A stretch of 64,000 bases of DNA, from NCBI GenBank assembly GCA_945896675.1, contig CAMDEM010000009.1, positions 1-64,000 on the forward strand, read 5' to 3'. Both the position numbers and the translations under genes were made by a program. Every line of letters begins with the position of its first letter. Within the stretch, counting starts at the first letter, position 1. Of the stretch, positions 1 through 10,781 are shown piece by piece. This DNA is from Cyanobium sp. NIES-981 (GTDB lineage: Bacteria > Cyanobacteriota > Cyanobacteriia > PCC-6307 > Cyanobiaceae). The notes below the pieces were generated by a model. It was not told where the DNA came from. It made no database searches and was given only the letters and a program-made list of their open reading frames with translations.

Positions 1-5
1 ATTGG

Positions 6-467
6 TTGGTGCGCAGCGCTGAATTGATCAGCAGCGAAGTTCTCTCCTGTTGTGCCAGCTGGCCGGAATTACGCCGCTATCTACTGGAACCAGAGCTGCT
101 AGCCACCCGCAACTTGGAACGCCTACGCAACCAACTCAACGCCCAACAACGTTGGAATAGCTGGTTTGTACGGCCGATCGCCCTCTATGAGAGCCGCCGA
201 TCGCTCTTCTCTCTCCAAGCCGGGGGTATTGCCTTGGTCGACCTCACCGAACCCCGGGATGCTGAACTGCGGGACTTGGGCTGGGTGCAGCAACTTGTGA
301 CCCTCTCCCTTGAAACCCGGGACGCCCTCGCCCCCCAACTGCAAAGCCTGATCAAGGGGCTCGGAGATCTGTTCGTTGTCTTGCTCACCCAGGTGGTGGG
401 CCGTTCCATCGGCCTCGTGGGCCGCGGCATCCGCCAGGGCATGGGCCGCAGCCTCAGCCGCGGCTAA
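6..467 (+). CDS. DUF3685-like cyanobacterial protein, C-terminal part (gene probably begins outside the window)
   Basis: ORF open at the window edge; C-terminal sequence resembles the conserved cyanobacterial DUF3685 family. Confidence 0.5.
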   Translation: MVRSAELISSEVLSCCASWPELRRYLLEPELLATRNLERLRNQLNAQQRWNSWFVRPIALYESRRSLFSLQAGGIALVDLTEPRDAELRDLGWVQQLVTLSLETRDALAPQLQSLIKGLGDLFVVLLTQVVGRSIGLVGRGIRQGMGRSLSRG

Positions 468-501
468 AGGCCACAATGACCCCACATTGAGGCCTGAAAC
501 C

Positions 502-1065
502 GTGCCGTTGCGCCTGCCTGGTCGCCCCTTCCTCGGGGTATTGCTGGCCCTGTGGATCGGCCTCACGGGATTGGGGGTTCAACCTGCGTACGCCGCCCTG
601 ACGAACAACACCTACGACGGCAATATCTACGCCCTCTACGCCGGTAATGGCTCCCTAGTGCCCCCCCGGGGCACCCTCGCCCAGGCCATGGCCGATCACC
701 GGCCAGCAGCCGTGATCTACTACCTCGATGACGATGCCGCGAGCAAGCAGTTCTCCCCGGTGGTCTCCGAATTGCAACGGCTCTGGGGCAACAGGATTGA
801 GTTGATTCCCCTGGTGATCGACCCCCTGCAAAACCGCGCCACCGAAGGTCCCACTGATCCGGCCACGTACTGGAGCGGGGTCATTCCCCAGGTGGTGGTG
901 TTTGACCCCGATGGAAAGGTGGTGTTCAACGCCAGCGGCTCTGTGGACGTGGACCGCATCAACGATGGCTTGAGCATGGCCACGGGCATCCCCTTGCCTG
1001 AAGGGGGCACCACCAGCACCACAGTGAGTTTCAACGAACTCAATGCGGAGGTTGTCAGCCGCTGA
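502..1065 (+). CDS. Thioredoxin-fold thylakoid protein (photosystem I accumulation factor-like), signal peptide
   Basis: GTG start at 502 gives a hydrophobic signal-like N-terminus; body '[18 protein letters not shown]...YYLDDD...[14 protein letters not shown]' matches the cyanobacterial family; the longer ORF start at 376 is unlikely. Confidence 0.65.
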   Translation: MPLRLPGRPFLGVLLALWIGLTGLGVQPAYAALTNNTYDGNIYALYAGNGSLVPPRGTLAQAMADHRPAAVIYYLDDDAASKQFSPVVSELQRLWGNRIELIPLVIDPLQNRATEGPTDPATYWSGVIPQVVVFDPDGKVVFNASGSVDVDRINDGLSMATGIPLPEGGTTSTTVSFNELNAEVVSR

Positions 1066-2456
1066 TGGCCGAGCCGCACCTGAGCCAACGGATCGAAACC
1101 GACAGCCTGGGAGCCATTGAGGTTCCCCACGACCACTACTGGGGCGCCCAGACCCAGCGATCGATCCACTTTTTTCCCTTCGGCCAAGCCATGCCCCTGG
1201 CGGTGGTGCACGCCTTCGGCCAGCTCAAAGCGGCCTGTGCCGAAGTGAATGCCGCCAAGGGCAAACTGGATCCAGAGCTCAACGGCTTGATCGTGGCCGC
1301 CGCAGAAGAGGTGGCGTCAGGACGCTTGGATCCCGAGTTTCCCCTGAAGGTTTGGCAGACGGGTTCGGGCACCCAAACCAACATGAATGTCAATGAGGTG
1401 ATCGCCAACCGGGCGATTGAGCTGGCCGGGGGCGTGATGGGCAGCAAGAGTCCGGTGCACCCCAACGACCACGTCAACCTCAGCCAATCCAGTAATGACA
1501 CCTTCCCGGCGGCGCTCCACATCGCCGTAGCGATCGAGTTGGAACGGCAGCTGATTCCAGCCGTCGAAGGGTTGATCGGCTCACTGCAGCAGAAAAGTGA
1601 GGCGTTTGCGGGGATCGTGAAGATCGGCCGCACCCACCTGCAGGACGCCGTGCCCCTGTCCTTGGGCCAGGAATTCAGTGGCTACGTCGCCCAGCTCGAG
1701 CTCGGCCTCGAGAGCCTCAGGCACACCCTCCCCCAGGTGTATCAATTGGCCATCGGCGGTACCGCCGTGGGTACGGGTCTCAATGCCCCCAGGGGATTTG
1801 GCGATGCTGTTGCCCAGCGGCTAGCCGAGCGCCTGGGATTGCCCTTCATCAGTGCCCCCAACAAATTTCAAGCCTTGGCAGGCCATGAACCCCTGGCGGC
1901 AGCCCACGGGGCCCTGACCGTGTTGGCTGGATCGCTGATGAAGATCGCCAATGACGTGCGTTGGCTCGGCAGCGGGCCCCGCTGCGGGCTCGGTGAATTG
2001 GTTATTCCGGAAAATGAACCGGGTTCATCGATCATGCCGGGGAAGGTGAACCCCACCCAGTGCGAAAGCCTCACCATGGTGGCCGCCCAGGTAATGGGCA
2101 ACAACACGGCTGTGCAGTTAGGGGCGAGCCAGGGCAATTTTGAACTCAATGTGTTTAAGCCCCTGATCGCCCACAACATGCTCGAGAGCATCGCCTTACT
2201 GGCCGGTGCGGCCACCAGTTTCCGCGCCTTTTGTGTCGATGGACTGGAGGCCAACACCAAGCGGATAGAGCGGCTGCTGAACGACAGCCTGATGTTGGTC
2301 ACCGCCCTGACCCCAGCCATCGGCTACGACCGGGCCTGCGGCATCGCCAAGCACGCCCACAAGCACCAATTAAGCCTCAGGGAGGCCGCCCTGGTACTGG
2401 GGGAAATCAGTGCCGATGACTTCGATCGCTACGTAAAGCCCCAGCAGATGGTGTAG
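1065..2456 (+). CDS. fumC: Class II fumarate hydratase
   Basis: Signature [15 protein letters not shown] and full-length fumarase C sequence. Confidence 0.95.
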   Translation: MAEPHLSQRIETDSLGAIEVPHDHYWGAQTQRSIHFFPFGQAMPLAVVHAFGQLKAACAEVNAAKGKLDPELNGLIVAAAEEVASGRLDPEFPLKVWQTGSGTQTNMNVNEVIANRAIELAGGVMGSKSPVHPNDHVNLSQSSNDTFPAALHIAVAIELERQLIPAVEGLIGSLQQKSEAFAGIVKIGRTHLQDAVPLSLGQEFSGYVAQLELGLESLRHTLPQVYQLAIGGTAVGTGLNAPRGFGDAVAQRLAERLGLPFISAPNKFQALAGHEPLAAAHGALTVLAGSLMKIANDVRWLGSGPRCGLGELVIPENEPGSSIMPGKVNPTQCESLTMVAAQVMGNNTAVQLGASQGNFELNVFKPLIAHNMLESIALLAGAATSFRAFCVDGLEANTKRIERLLNDSLMLVTALTPAIGYDRACGIAKHAHKHQLSLREAALVLGEISADDFDRYVKPQQMV

Positions 2457-2498
2457 GCCAGCCAGGGGCCCCATTACGCTCCGGCGATTCGCGTTCCG

Positions 2499-3677
2499 TT
2501 GCTCTTGGTGTTCAACTTCCTGCTGCTCGCGGCCCTGCTGCTGGGCCTAAGCCTGCTGTGGCTTGAACTCCGCCATCGCCTTAGACCCGCCTCGCCCCTT
2601 CAGTTGAAGGCCGGCCCCTTCCACGTGGAGAGCAGCCCCCAGGGGATCACCGTCACCGGGGAGATCACCATCACCAATCCCCACCGGCGCATGGAAGTGT
2701 TCGTGCCGGAGATCAACCTGAATCCCACCTTGTTGGGCAACGGCGACCTCCGCAACCTGGAGGTGAAAACCCAGATTGTGGCCCTCCATCCCGATGAGGA
2801 CAGCAGGCCCGACCACTATTGGGCCGCCTACATCGTGAAAGGGCGCAAGAACACACGAGCCTCCCTTGAGATCAGCATCACTGCGGCCCCAGGAATTGCC
2901 ATCAAGAAACTCATTGACACCCTCTGGATCGAGGTGGTCTGGGTCAATTACGGACCCTTTGGTCGCCTGCACCGCCGGGATGGATTCCTTGTTCCCCTGC
3001 GCAAACCCGAGCCGATCAACGCCAACACCGCAGCTTGGCGCCAGGGTGATCGCTGCCAGGTGCTTCCGATTGGCACCCACCTGCTCGGTGTTCTCGACGA
3101 GCCCCAAGAGGTGTTGCGCCGTTATGCCGGTCACCTCTGGCAGAGCGGCGACGTGCTCACCATTGGCGAAACACCCCTGGCGGTGATGCAAGGCCAGTAC
3201 CTCCATCCCGCCACGCTGGAACCCTCGGCCCTGGCCCGGTTGCTTTGCCGGGTGTTCCATCCCACCAGCAGCTTGGCCACGGCCTGCGGGATGCAAAGCC
3301 TGATTGACCGAGAGGGCCCGGCCCGGATTCTTGGTGCCTGGCTGATTGGCACCGGGCTCAAGGTCCTGGGCTTCAAGGGCTGGTTTTATCGGCTAGCGGG
3401 AGATCAAGCCCGGCTGATTGATGACATCACCGGCACCACGCCGCCCTATGACCAAACCCTGGTGATGGGGCCCCAGGAACCGGGGCATTTCTGCCAACAC
3501 ATGGCTGAGGCCCTGGGCGTGGCCGTGGCGGTTGTGGATGTGAACGACCTGGGCCGGGTCAAGGTGCTCGCCGCCAGCCAGGGTTGTGACGGGGCCCTGC
3601 TGGAGCGGGCCCTGAGGCCCAACCCGGCCGGAAACGCCAACGAACGCACTCCCCTGGTGCTGGTTCGCGGAACCTAG
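2499..3677 (+). CDS. Membrane-anchored CofE-like (F420-0:gamma-glutamyl ligase-like) protein
   Basis: N-terminal TM segment, beta-rich region, then CofE-like C-terminal region (VLPIGTHLLGVLDEP..., DDITGTTPPYDQTLVMGPQEP). Confidence 0.65.
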   Translation: MLLVFNFLLLAALLLGLSLLWLELRHRLRPASPLQLKAGPFHVESSPQGITVTGEITITNPHRRMEVFVPEINLNPTLLGNGDLRNLEVKTQIVALHPDEDSRPDHYWAAYIVKGRKNTRASLEISITAAPGIAIKKLIDTLWIEVVWVNYGPFGRLHRRDGFLVPLRKPEPINANTAAWRQGDRCQVLPIGTHLLGVLDEPQEVLRRYAGHLWQSGDVLTIGETPLAVMQGQYLHPATLEPSALARLLCRVFHPTSSLATACGMQSLIDREGPARILGAWLIGTGLKVLGFKGWFYRLAGDQARLIDDITGTTPPYDQTLVMGPQEPGHFCQHMAEALGVAVAVVDVNDLGRVKVLAASQGCDGALLERALRPNPAGNANERTPLVLVRGT

Positions 3678-3749
3678 GGCCAGTTCAACCAATCCACTTC
3701 GTTCGAGCTCGATAGACTTGGGGTTCAGGGTCTTTTTGGAACCACCCCC

Positions 3750-4808
3750 ATGGCGGTTGAGCCAGACCCAACCCAGTCTCCAGGAGCCCCATGCGCCACA
3801 AGTTGGCGGTTGGAGCCCCTGGCGGGCTGGCACCTGCCTTTGCTCAGTGATCCAACGTTCCTTCCGCTCCAGAGCGTGCTGCAACGGGCCGTTTGGCTCG
3901 GGCTACCGGAGAGGCTGATCCACGCCCTCGCCGCCCGCCAGCCCATTGCACCGTTGGTGCTTGTCGCCTTTAGCGAGCACAATCCCCTTGGGCTGATTGT
4001 GACCAGCCGACTCAACCGCAGCGGCAGTTGCTGGCAAGTGCAGCACCTACGCCTTGTGAACCCCATCGGTCAGAGGGATTTGGCTACAACCCTGCTGCGG
4101 GAAGCCATCCACCAGGCCAGGGATGCCACCAGCTGGATGGCAACGGCCTCCAGCCTTGATTCCAAACGCCTGGCCCTGCTGCGTGAGCAAGGATTCCAAC
4201 CCCTGCGCACCGACCAACTGTGGTGCTGGCCTGGCGTCAACGAGGCGCAAAGGGGGAACAGCTCAGCCCTTGGCTCCTTACAACTGCGCCAACTCAACCG
4301 GCGCACCGGGGGCCTGCTCTGGCACCTGGAGCAGGCCGCTTGCCCAGCCCAACTCCGCCAGCTACTGGACCGGCGGGTCGAAGACCTGCTCGATCAAAGC
4401 CATCGCAAGGGCTGGATTTTGGTCGATGGGGTCCGGGATGATGCGGTTGCCGGAGTGCGTTGGGTTGGGGAGCACGCCGGTGGGGGCCATGACGTGGAAC
4501 TCACGGTTCATCCTGGCTGGCAACACCTGATTGGTGGCGCTACGGAGCTGCTGTTGGCCCAAGCCCAGCAATCCTTTGGCCGCGGTGAAGACCTCTGGCT
4601 GCGCTGCGATGTGCGTGATGCATCCCGCCAGGACTGGCTTCGGGGGCGCGGTGCCCTGGAACGGGGGGAACGGGTGCTGATGGCGCGCAGCGTCTGGCGC
4701 CGCCACGAACAGCCCCTGCCAGCGCTCGCAGCCCAGCGGCTCGAGGCCATGTTCGGCCAACTGCAACCCCAACGCCGTCCCCTGCCCACCCCGCTCATTC
4801 CCCGTTAA
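3750..4808 (+). CDS. Possible GNAT-like N-acetyltransferase
   Basis: Long ORF ending in an overlap with the ruvX start; GNAT-like segment 'LLREAIHQARDATSWMATASSLDSKRLALLREQGFQPLR'. Confidence 0.5.
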   Translation: MAVEPDPTQSPGAPCATSWRLEPLAGWHLPLLSDPTFLPLQSVLQRAVWLGLPERLIHALAARQPIAPLVLVAFSEHNPLGLIVTSRLNRSGSCWQVQHLRLVNPIGQRDLATTLLREAIHQARDATSWMATASSLDSKRLALLREQGFQPLRTDQLWCWPGVNEAQRGNSSALGSLQLRQLNRRTGGLLWHLEQAACPAQLRQLLDRRVEDLLDQSHRKGWILVDGVRDDAVAGVRWVGEHAGGGHDVELTVHPGWQHLIGGATELLLAQAQQSFGRGEDLWLRCDVRDASRQDWLRGRGALERGERVLMARSVWRRHEQPLPALAAQRLEAMFGQLQPQRRPLPTPLIPR

Positions 4809-5305
4809 TGCCCCCCCAACCCCTAGCCAGATCGGTCCTGGCGCTGGATGTGGGTCGCCGGCGGATCGGCTTGGCGGGTTGCGACCCCCTCGGGATCACC
4901 GTGACCCCGCTCGGGGCCCTGGCCCGGGGCAAATTTCCAGCGGATCTGGAACGGCTGAAGCCCCTGGTGGTCCAACGGCGAGTTCAGGCCCTGGTGGTGG
5001 GTCTACCGCTGGATCGCGATGGCAGGCCCACCGAACAAGCAGCCCACTGCCGCCGTTATGGGGAACGGATTGCCCGATCGTTGGAGCTCCCCCTAGCTTG
5101 GGTCAATGAGCACGCCAGCACCTGGGCTGCAGGAGAACAGCGGGGTCTCCACGGCGACCGCAGCGGCGCCCTCGACAGTGCCGCCGCTGCCTTGCTGCTA
5201 GAGCAATGGCTGGCCGAGGGGCCTGAAGCGGTTCTGCTGTATTGCGAACCGGTGCAACCAGCGACCCCCAACGACGGCAAAAAAGCCAACGTTGATCCAT
5301 CCTGA
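4808..5305 (+). CDS. ruvX: Putative pre-16S rRNA nuclease / Holliday junction resolvase YqgF
   Basis: VLALDVGRRRIGLAGCDPLG, VVGLPLDRDGRPTEQA, VNEHAST motifs. Confidence 0.9.
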   Translation: MPPQPLARSVLALDVGRRRIGLAGCDPLGITVTPLGALARGKFPADLERLKPLVVQRRVQALVVGLPLDRDGRPTEQAAHCRRYGERIARSLELPLAWVNEHASTWAAGEQRGLHGDRSGALDSAAAALLLEQWLAEGPEAVLLYCEPVQPATPNDGKKANVDPS

Positions 5306-5876
5306 GAAGACAACCACCAACGCCATGAGCTCTGAAAGTTCCGCCATGACCAACGCAGGCGACGTGCCCACAGTGCTGGTGAGCGATACCCGGGGCCGCC
5401 AACTCCTCTGTTTCCTGGAAGAGTTGATTCCCCTGGATGGCCATGATTATGTGCTGCTCACCCCGGTGGACACCCCGGTCTGCCTCTTCCAGTTGGACGA
5501 CGAGGAAGATCCCGAGCTGATCGACACCATCGACGCCACCGAGCCCATCCTCTCTGTGGCTGATGTGGTCCTGCAGGAGCACGACCTCACCCTGGTGCGC
5601 TCCGCCGTCACCCTCACCGTCAGCGGCGAACTCGATGAACCCGAGCCCGAAGACCTCGAAGACGACGAGGACGCCGATGATGATTCTGAGACCTATGAAC
5701 TTCTCGTGAGTTTCATGGTCGACAACCAGGAATATGGCCTCTACATCCCCCTCGACCCCTTCTTTGTGGTCGCTCGGATGCAAGGCACCGAAGCCATTCT
5801 CGTGGAAGGCGAGGAATTTGATCGGGTCCAACCCCGTATCGAAGCCGAACTGGCAGAGCGAGAGGGCGATCTCTGA
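5292..5876 (+). CDS. DUF3727 (DUF1292-like) protein with acidic linker
   Basis: Cyanobacterial DUF3727-type sequence; acidic tract EPEPEDLEDDEDADDDSE. Confidence 0.7.
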   Translation: MIHPEKTTTNAMSSESSAMTNAGDVPTVLVSDTRGRQLLCFLEELIPLDGHDYVLLTPVDTPVCLFQLDDEEDPELIDTIDATEPILSVADVVLQEHDLTLVRSAVTLTVSGELDEPEPEDLEDDEDADDDSETYELLVSFMVDNQEYGLYIPLDPFFVVARMQGTEAILVEGEEFDRVQPRIEAELAEREGDL

Positions 5877-6385
5877 TGCTCGCTGAGCTGTTGCGCCCCA
5901 ACTGGTTGATGGAGTGCACCCTGGCGGAACTTCCGCTGGAGGCCCTCCAGGAGCGCGGTATCCAGGCCCTGGTCTTGGATGTGGATCGCACCCTGTTGCC
6001 GCGTCGCCAAAGCCTGGTGCCACCGCTGGCCTTGGGTTGGTTGCACGAAGCTAAGCAGCAGTTCCCGATCCATCTGTTCAGCAATAACCCCTCCCGCCAG
6101 CGCATTGGCTCCGTGGCCCAAACCCTGGGCCTGCCTTTCACCACCTCGGCGGGCAAGCCCCGTCGCGGTGCCCTTCGGCGGGTTCTGGCCCAACTCAACG
6201 TTCCGGCCGCCCAGGTCGCCCTCGTGGGCGACCGGCTTTTTACTGATGTGATCGCAGGCAACCGCCTGGGCCTATTCACGGTGCTCGTCAAACCGATTGA
6301 TGCCACTGGCCAGCCCTGCCAACGGGATCGTCTGCAAAAAATGGAATTGCGCTTGGCGCAATGGATGGGTGCTGCCCTCCGCTGA
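5876..6385 (+). CDS. YqeG family HAD IIIA-type phosphatase
   Basis: LVLDVDRTLLPRR, LFSNNPS, ALVGDRLFTDVIAGNRLG motifs; overlaps the proB start. Confidence 0.85.
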   Translation: MLAELLRPNWLMECTLAELPLEALQERGIQALVLDVDRTLLPRRQSLVPPLALGWLHEAKQQFPIHLFSNNPSRQRIGSVAQTLGLPFTTSAGKPRRGALRRVLAQLNVPAAQVALVGDRLFTDVIAGNRLGLFTVLVKPIDATGQPCQRDRLQKMELRLAQWMGAALR

Positions 6386-7473
6386 TGACGCCCATCAGCA
6401 ACGGGGTGCGGCGGGTGATCAAGGTGGGAACCAGCCTCCTGCGGGGCACTGCTGAGCGCCCAACTCCAGCGGTGATTGCCGATCTGGCCGCAAGCCTGGC
6501 CCGGCAACAGGCCAAGGGGGATGTGCTGGCCCTGGTCACAAGCGGAGCCGTGGGCCTGGGCTGTGGGGCCCTCAAGTTGGCCAAGCGGCCCACGGAAGTG
6601 GTCGCCCTTCAGGCCGCCGCCGCCGTCGGCCAGGGCCAGCTCATGGCCCTCTACCAAGACGCCTTTACCCGTTGCGGTGTCGCCGTGGCCCAGGTCCTCC
6701 TCACCAGGGGGGATCTCGCCTCCAGGCGTCGGTATCAAAATGCCTGCAGCACCCTCGAACAGCTGCTCAGCTGGGGGGTGGTTCCCGTGGTGAACGAAAA
6801 CGACACCCTGGCCACCGATGAGCTGCGCTTCGGGGACAACGACACCCTCTCCGCCCTAGTGGCCGTGGCCGTGGGCGCCGATGAGTTGGTCTTGCTCACC
6901 GATGTGGATCGGCTCTATTCGGGGGACCCCCGCAGCGACGCCTCCGCCCAACCGATTGAGGAGGTGCGCAACCTCGCGGAGTTGGAACGCTTCAGCCAGG
7001 GGGCTACGGGCGGTGGCCAGTGGGGCACCGGGGGCATGACCACCAAAATTGCGGCCGCCCGCATTGCCACCTCGAGTGGCATCCGGGTGCGGCTGGCCGA
7101 TGGCCGGGATCCCCGGGTTCTCGATGCCTTGTTTGCTGGCGAGAAGGTTGGCACGGTGTTCCAGCCATCCCAGAGCCCGTTACCCGATCGCAAGCGCTGG
7201 CTAGCCCATGCCCTGCTCCCCAAGGGAAACCTGAGGCTCGACCCCGGCGCCGAGGCCGCCTTGGTGGACCGGGGGGCTTCGCTGCTGGCCGTGGGCGTGC
7301 AATCCGTGGAGGGGGAGTTTGGGCGTCGGGAAGCGGTGCGGCTGCTGAGCGCCGATGGCCGGGAATTGGGCCGAGGTTTATCCACCCTCAGCAGCGGGGA
7401 ACTGCGGGAGCTGATGGGCAGAGCAGGGGTTGAGGTGGTGCACCGCGACCAGTTGGTGATCACAAGGGGCTAG
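6385..7473 (+). CDS. proB: Glutamate 5-kinase
   Basis: VIKVGTSLL, VTSGAVGLG, NENDTL, GTGGMTTKIAAA motifs; start at ATG 6385. Confidence 0.95.
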   Translation: MTPISNGVRRVIKVGTSLLRGTAERPTPAVIADLAASLARQQAKGDVLALVTSGAVGLGCGALKLAKRPTEVVALQAAAAVGQGQLMALYQDAFTRCGVAVAQVLLTRGDLASRRRYQNACSTLEQLLSWGVVPVVNENDTLATDELRFGDNDTLSALVAVAVGADELVLLTDVDRLYSGDPRSDASAQPIEEVRNLAELERFSQGATGGGQWGTGGMTTKIAAARIATSSGIRVRLADGRDPRVLDALFAGEKVGTVFQPSQSPLPDRKRWLAHALLPKGNLRLDPGAEAALVDRGASLLAVGVQSVEGEFGRREAVRLLSADGRELGRGLSTLSSGELRELMGRAGVEVVHRDQLVITRG

Positions 7474-7530
7474 CCAAAGAGCCACCCCACCTACGATCCG
7501 CCCAGCTTCACCTTCCCCGCAGCCAAGCCC

Positions 7531-8586
7531 GTGATGCTCTTCAGCGAATTGCTCAGCCGACTGGGGCAGGTGACAGGGGAGACACCACGGCATCTCGCCA
7601 GCGATCCCGAGCTCCAGGGCGCCAACGCCCTGGACCAGGCCACCCCAGGACAATTGAGTTTTCTGGAGCGGGGCAATGCCCTGGCCCTCGCCCTTGACAA
7701 CACCAGGGCATCGGCGGTGCTGCTGCCTCCAGATCCCGACTTGCAAGCCATCGCCACCGCCCAGGGCCTGGCTTGGGTTGCCCTCAAGGATCCCCGGCTC
7801 GCCTTTGCCGAATCCCTCGACTGCCTGCACCCCCGCAAGCCCAAACCAGCGGGAATCCATCCAACGGCGGTGGTGGATTCCAGTGCCACCATCGGTTTCG
7901 GCGTGCATATCGGTGCCCATGTGGTGGTGGGCGAGGCCTGCACCATCGCTGATGGCTGCACCCTCCATGCCGGCGCCGTTCTCTACGAGGACGTGCAACT
8001 GGCCAGAGGATGTGAAATCCATTCCGGGGCCGTGCTGCACCCCGGCAGTCGTTTGGCCGCCCAGTGCGTGGTCCATTCCAACGCGGTGGTTGGCAGCGAG
8101 GGTTTTGGCTTTGTTCCCACGGCCCAGGGATGGCGAAAAATGCCCCAAACGGGGCTGGTGGTGCTGGAAGAGGCGGTGGAGGTGGGCTGCGGCACCACCA
8201 TCGATCGCCCATCGGTGGGCGAAACCCGCATCGGCGCTGGCACCAAAATCGACAACCTGGTGCAGATCGGCCACGGGGTGATCACCGGCAAAGGCTGTGC
8301 CCTGGCCTCCCAGGTAGGCATTGCCGGCGGCGCCAAGCTCGGCCATGGGGTGATCCTGGCCGGCCAGGTCGGGGTGGCCAACCGCGCTGTGATCGGCGAT
8401 GGGGCCATCGCCTCCTCCAAATCCGGCATCCATGGCGAAGTGGCCGCCGGTGAGGTGGTGAGTGGCTACCCCGCCATCCCGAACCGGCTGTGGTTGCGCT
8501 GTTCCGCTGCCTTCAACAAACTGCCCGAGATGGCGAAGACCCTGCGCAAGCTGCAAGCCTCTGGGCCCAAAGCAACCAGCCAGTAG
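7531..8586 (+). CDS. lpxD: UDP-3-O-(acyl)glucosamine N-acyltransferase
   Basis: Left-handed beta-helix hexapeptide repeats; [25 protein letters not shown] motif. Confidence 0.93.
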   Translation: MMLFSELLSRLGQVTGETPRHLASDPELQGANALDQATPGQLSFLERGNALALALDNTRASAVLLPPDPDLQAIATAQGLAWVALKDPRLAFAESLDCLHPRKPKPAGIHPTAVVDSSATIGFGVHIGAHVVVGEACTIADGCTLHAGAVLYEDVQLARGCEIHSGAVLHPGSRLAAQCVVHSNAVVGSEGFGFVPTAQGWRKMPQTGLVVLEEAVEVGCGTTIDRPSVGETRIGAGTKIDNLVQIGHGVITGKGCALASQVGIAGGAKLGHGVILAGQVGVANRAVIGDGAIASSKSGIHGEVAAGEVVSGYPAIPNRLWLRCSAAFNKLPEMAKTLRKLQASGPKATSQ

Positions 8587-8622
8587 CCTCGCGCCCTGCC
8601 CTAACGCCCCGCGGCACCTGCG

Positions 8623-9696
8623 ATGACGAGCTACCGGATCACCCTGCTTCCCGGCGACGGCATCGGTCCCGAAATCACCGCGGTGACCCGCCAGCTCCTC
8701 GATGCCGTGAGCCGCCGCCACGGCTTTGAGCTCGTTTACGACGAGCAGCCCATGGGCGGCTCAGCTATTGATGCCACCGGCGAACCCCTCCCCGCAAGCA
8801 CCCTCGAAGCTTGCAAGGGCGCTGATGCCGTTCTGCTCGCTGCGATTGGCAGCCCCCAATACGACAACTTGCCGCGCGAAAAGCGGCCCGAAACGGGCTT
8901 GCTCGGCCTCAGGGCAGGGCTTGGCCTCTTCGCCAACCTGCGGCCGGTCAAAATCATTCCGGCCCTGGTCGATGCCAGCAGCCTCAAGCGCGAGGTGATC
9001 GAGGGTGTTGACCTGATGGTGGTGCGTGAGCTCACCGGTGGGGTGTACTTCGGTACCCCCAAGGGCCGGGTCGAGGCCGATGGCCATGTGCGGGCCTTCA
9101 ACACCATGGCCTACTCGGACTACGAAATTGATCGGATCGCCAAGGTGGGCTTCGACCTGGCCGTTGCCCGCGGCGGCAGGCTCTGCTCTGTCGACAAGGC
9201 CAACGTGCTCGATGTGAGCCAGCTCTGGCGTGATCGCGTTGAGGCCATCCATGCCGATTACCCAGCCGTGGAACTCAGCCACATGTATGTGGACAACGCG
9301 GCGATGCAACTGGTGCGCTCGCCGAAGCAATTCGACGTGCTGCTTACCAGCAACCTCTTCGGCGACATCCTGAGCGATGAGGCCGCCATGCTCACCGGTT
9401 CCATTGGCATGCTCCCCTCCGCCTCCCTGGGATCGGGCGGACCTGGACTGTTCGAACCTATCCATGGCTCTGCCCCCGACATCGCCCGCCAGGACAAGGC
9501 CAACCCCATGGCCATGGTGCTCAGCGCCGCCATGCTGCTGCGGGTCGGCCTCCAGGAAGGGGCCGCCGCCGCCGACCTCGAGGGGGCCGTCGACCGGGTG
9601 CTCGACGCCGGCTATCGGACCGGCGATCTCATGGCAGTTGGCTGCACCCTGCTGGGTTGCCAGGCCATGGGCGATCAACTTTTGGCAGCGCTCTAG
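8623..9696 (+). CDS. leuB: 3-isopropylmalate dehydrogenase
   Basis: LLPGDGIGPEI, NLFGDILSDEAAMLTGSIGMLPSASLG motifs. Confidence 0.96.
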   Translation: MTSYRITLLPGDGIGPEITAVTRQLLDAVSRRHGFELVYDEQPMGGSAIDATGEPLPASTLEACKGADAVLLAAIGSPQYDNLPREKRPETGLLGLRAGLGLFANLRPVKIIPALVDASSLKREVIEGVDLMVVRELTGGVYFGTPKGRVEADGHVRAFNTMAYSDYEIDRIAKVGFDLAVARGGRLCSVDKANVLDVSQLWRDRVEAIHADYPAVELSHMYVDNAAMQLVRSPKQFDVLLTSNLFGDILSDEAAMLTGSIGMLPSASLGSGGPGLFEPIHGSAPDIARQDKANPMAMVLSAAMLLRVGLQEGAAAADLEGAVDRVLDAGYRTGDLMAVGCTLLGCQAMGDQLLAAL

Positions 9697-9761
9697 GGCC
9701 GCCTTGGGCAAAGGGCCGACGACCTGCCAAAATTAAATTCGGTTTTTCTCTTCCTGCGCCG

Positions 9762-10664
9762 ATGTCGAAGCGTCACCCGGTTGTGGCCGTTACCGGTTCC
9801 TCAGGCGCAGGAACCAGCACTGTCAAACGCGCCTTTGAGGCCATCTTTGCCCGGGAGGGCATCGTGCCCGCGGTTGTCGAAGGCGACAGCTACCACCGCT
9901 ATGAGCGGGGCCCGATGAAGGAAGCCATGGCTTCCGCCCTGGCCAAGGGTGAGAACTTCTCCCACTTCGGCCCCGAAGCCAACCTCTTCGACAAACTCGA
10001 GGAGCTCTTCCAGACCTACGGCTCCAGTGGCAGTGGCGAAAAGCGCTACTACCTCCACTCGTTCGACGAAGCAGCCGAGCACAACACCCGCCTGGGCACC
10101 AGCTTGCAACCCGGGCAATTCACGCCCTGGGAAACCATCCCCAGTGCTAGCGACCTACTCTTTTACGAGGGTCTTCACGGTGGTGTCGTCGGCACTGGCT
10201 ATGACGTGGCCAGCCTTGCCGACCTGCTGATTGGTGTGGTGCCCATCACCAATCTGGAGTGGATCCAGAAAATTTCCCGGGATAACGCCGAACGCGGGTA
10301 TTCGGCTGAAGCCACCGTGGACACGATCCTGCGCAGGATGCCGGACTACATCAACCACATTTGTCCCCAGTTCAGCCGCACGGATATCAACTTCCAGCGG
10401 GTCCCCACCGTGGACACCTCCAACCCCTTCATTTGCCGCAATATCCCCACCCCGGATGAATCCTTTGTCATCATCCACTTCCGCAAGGGAGCCAGGGAGA
10501 AGTGGGGCATCGACTTCACCTACCTGCTCGACATGATTCATGAGTCCTTCATGTCCAGCCCCACATCAATCGTGGTGAACGGCGGCAAGATGGGCTTCGC
10601 CATGGAGTTGATCCTGGCACCGATCATTCACCGGATGATCGAAGAAAAGAAGAAGCTGGGCTGA
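9762..10664 (+). CDS. prk: Phosphoribulokinase
   Basis: GSSGAGTSTVKRAF P-loop, EGLHGGV; start at ATG 9762. Confidence 0.96.
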   Translation: MSKRHPVVAVTGSSGAGTSTVKRAFEAIFAREGIVPAVVEGDSYHRYERGPMKEAMASALAKGENFSHFGPEANLFDKLEELFQTYGSSGSGEKRYYLHSFDEAAEHNTRLGTSLQPGQFTPWETIPSASDLLFYEGLHGGVVGTGYDVASLADLLIGVVPITNLEWIQKISRDNAERGYSAEATVDTILRRMPDYINHICPQFSRTDINFQRVPTVDTSNPFICRNIPTPDESFVIIHFRKGAREKWGIDFTYLLDMIHESFMSSPTSIVVNGGKMGFAMELILAPIIHRMIEEKKKLG

Positions 10665-10750
10665 TTTCTCGCCTACCGATTAACCTGCTTGCATAAGTTG
10701 ATTGGTGAGGACGATTTCCTTCGCCGCTCCCACTCCTTCCTTCACGATTG

Positions 10751-10781
10751 CGGGAGCAGCTTCATCGGCTGCTCCCGTTTT
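10751..10781 (+). terminator. Rho-independent-like terminator after prk
   Basis: Perfect 10-bp stem CGGGAGCAGC / GCTGCTCCCG, 7-nt loop TTCATCG, followed by TTTT. Confidence 0.7.

Noticed and set aside
7378-8721. 447-aa ORF antisense to lpxD
   Set aside because: High-GC shadow ORF; Gly/His-rich translation; lpxD on the sense strand is unambiguous.
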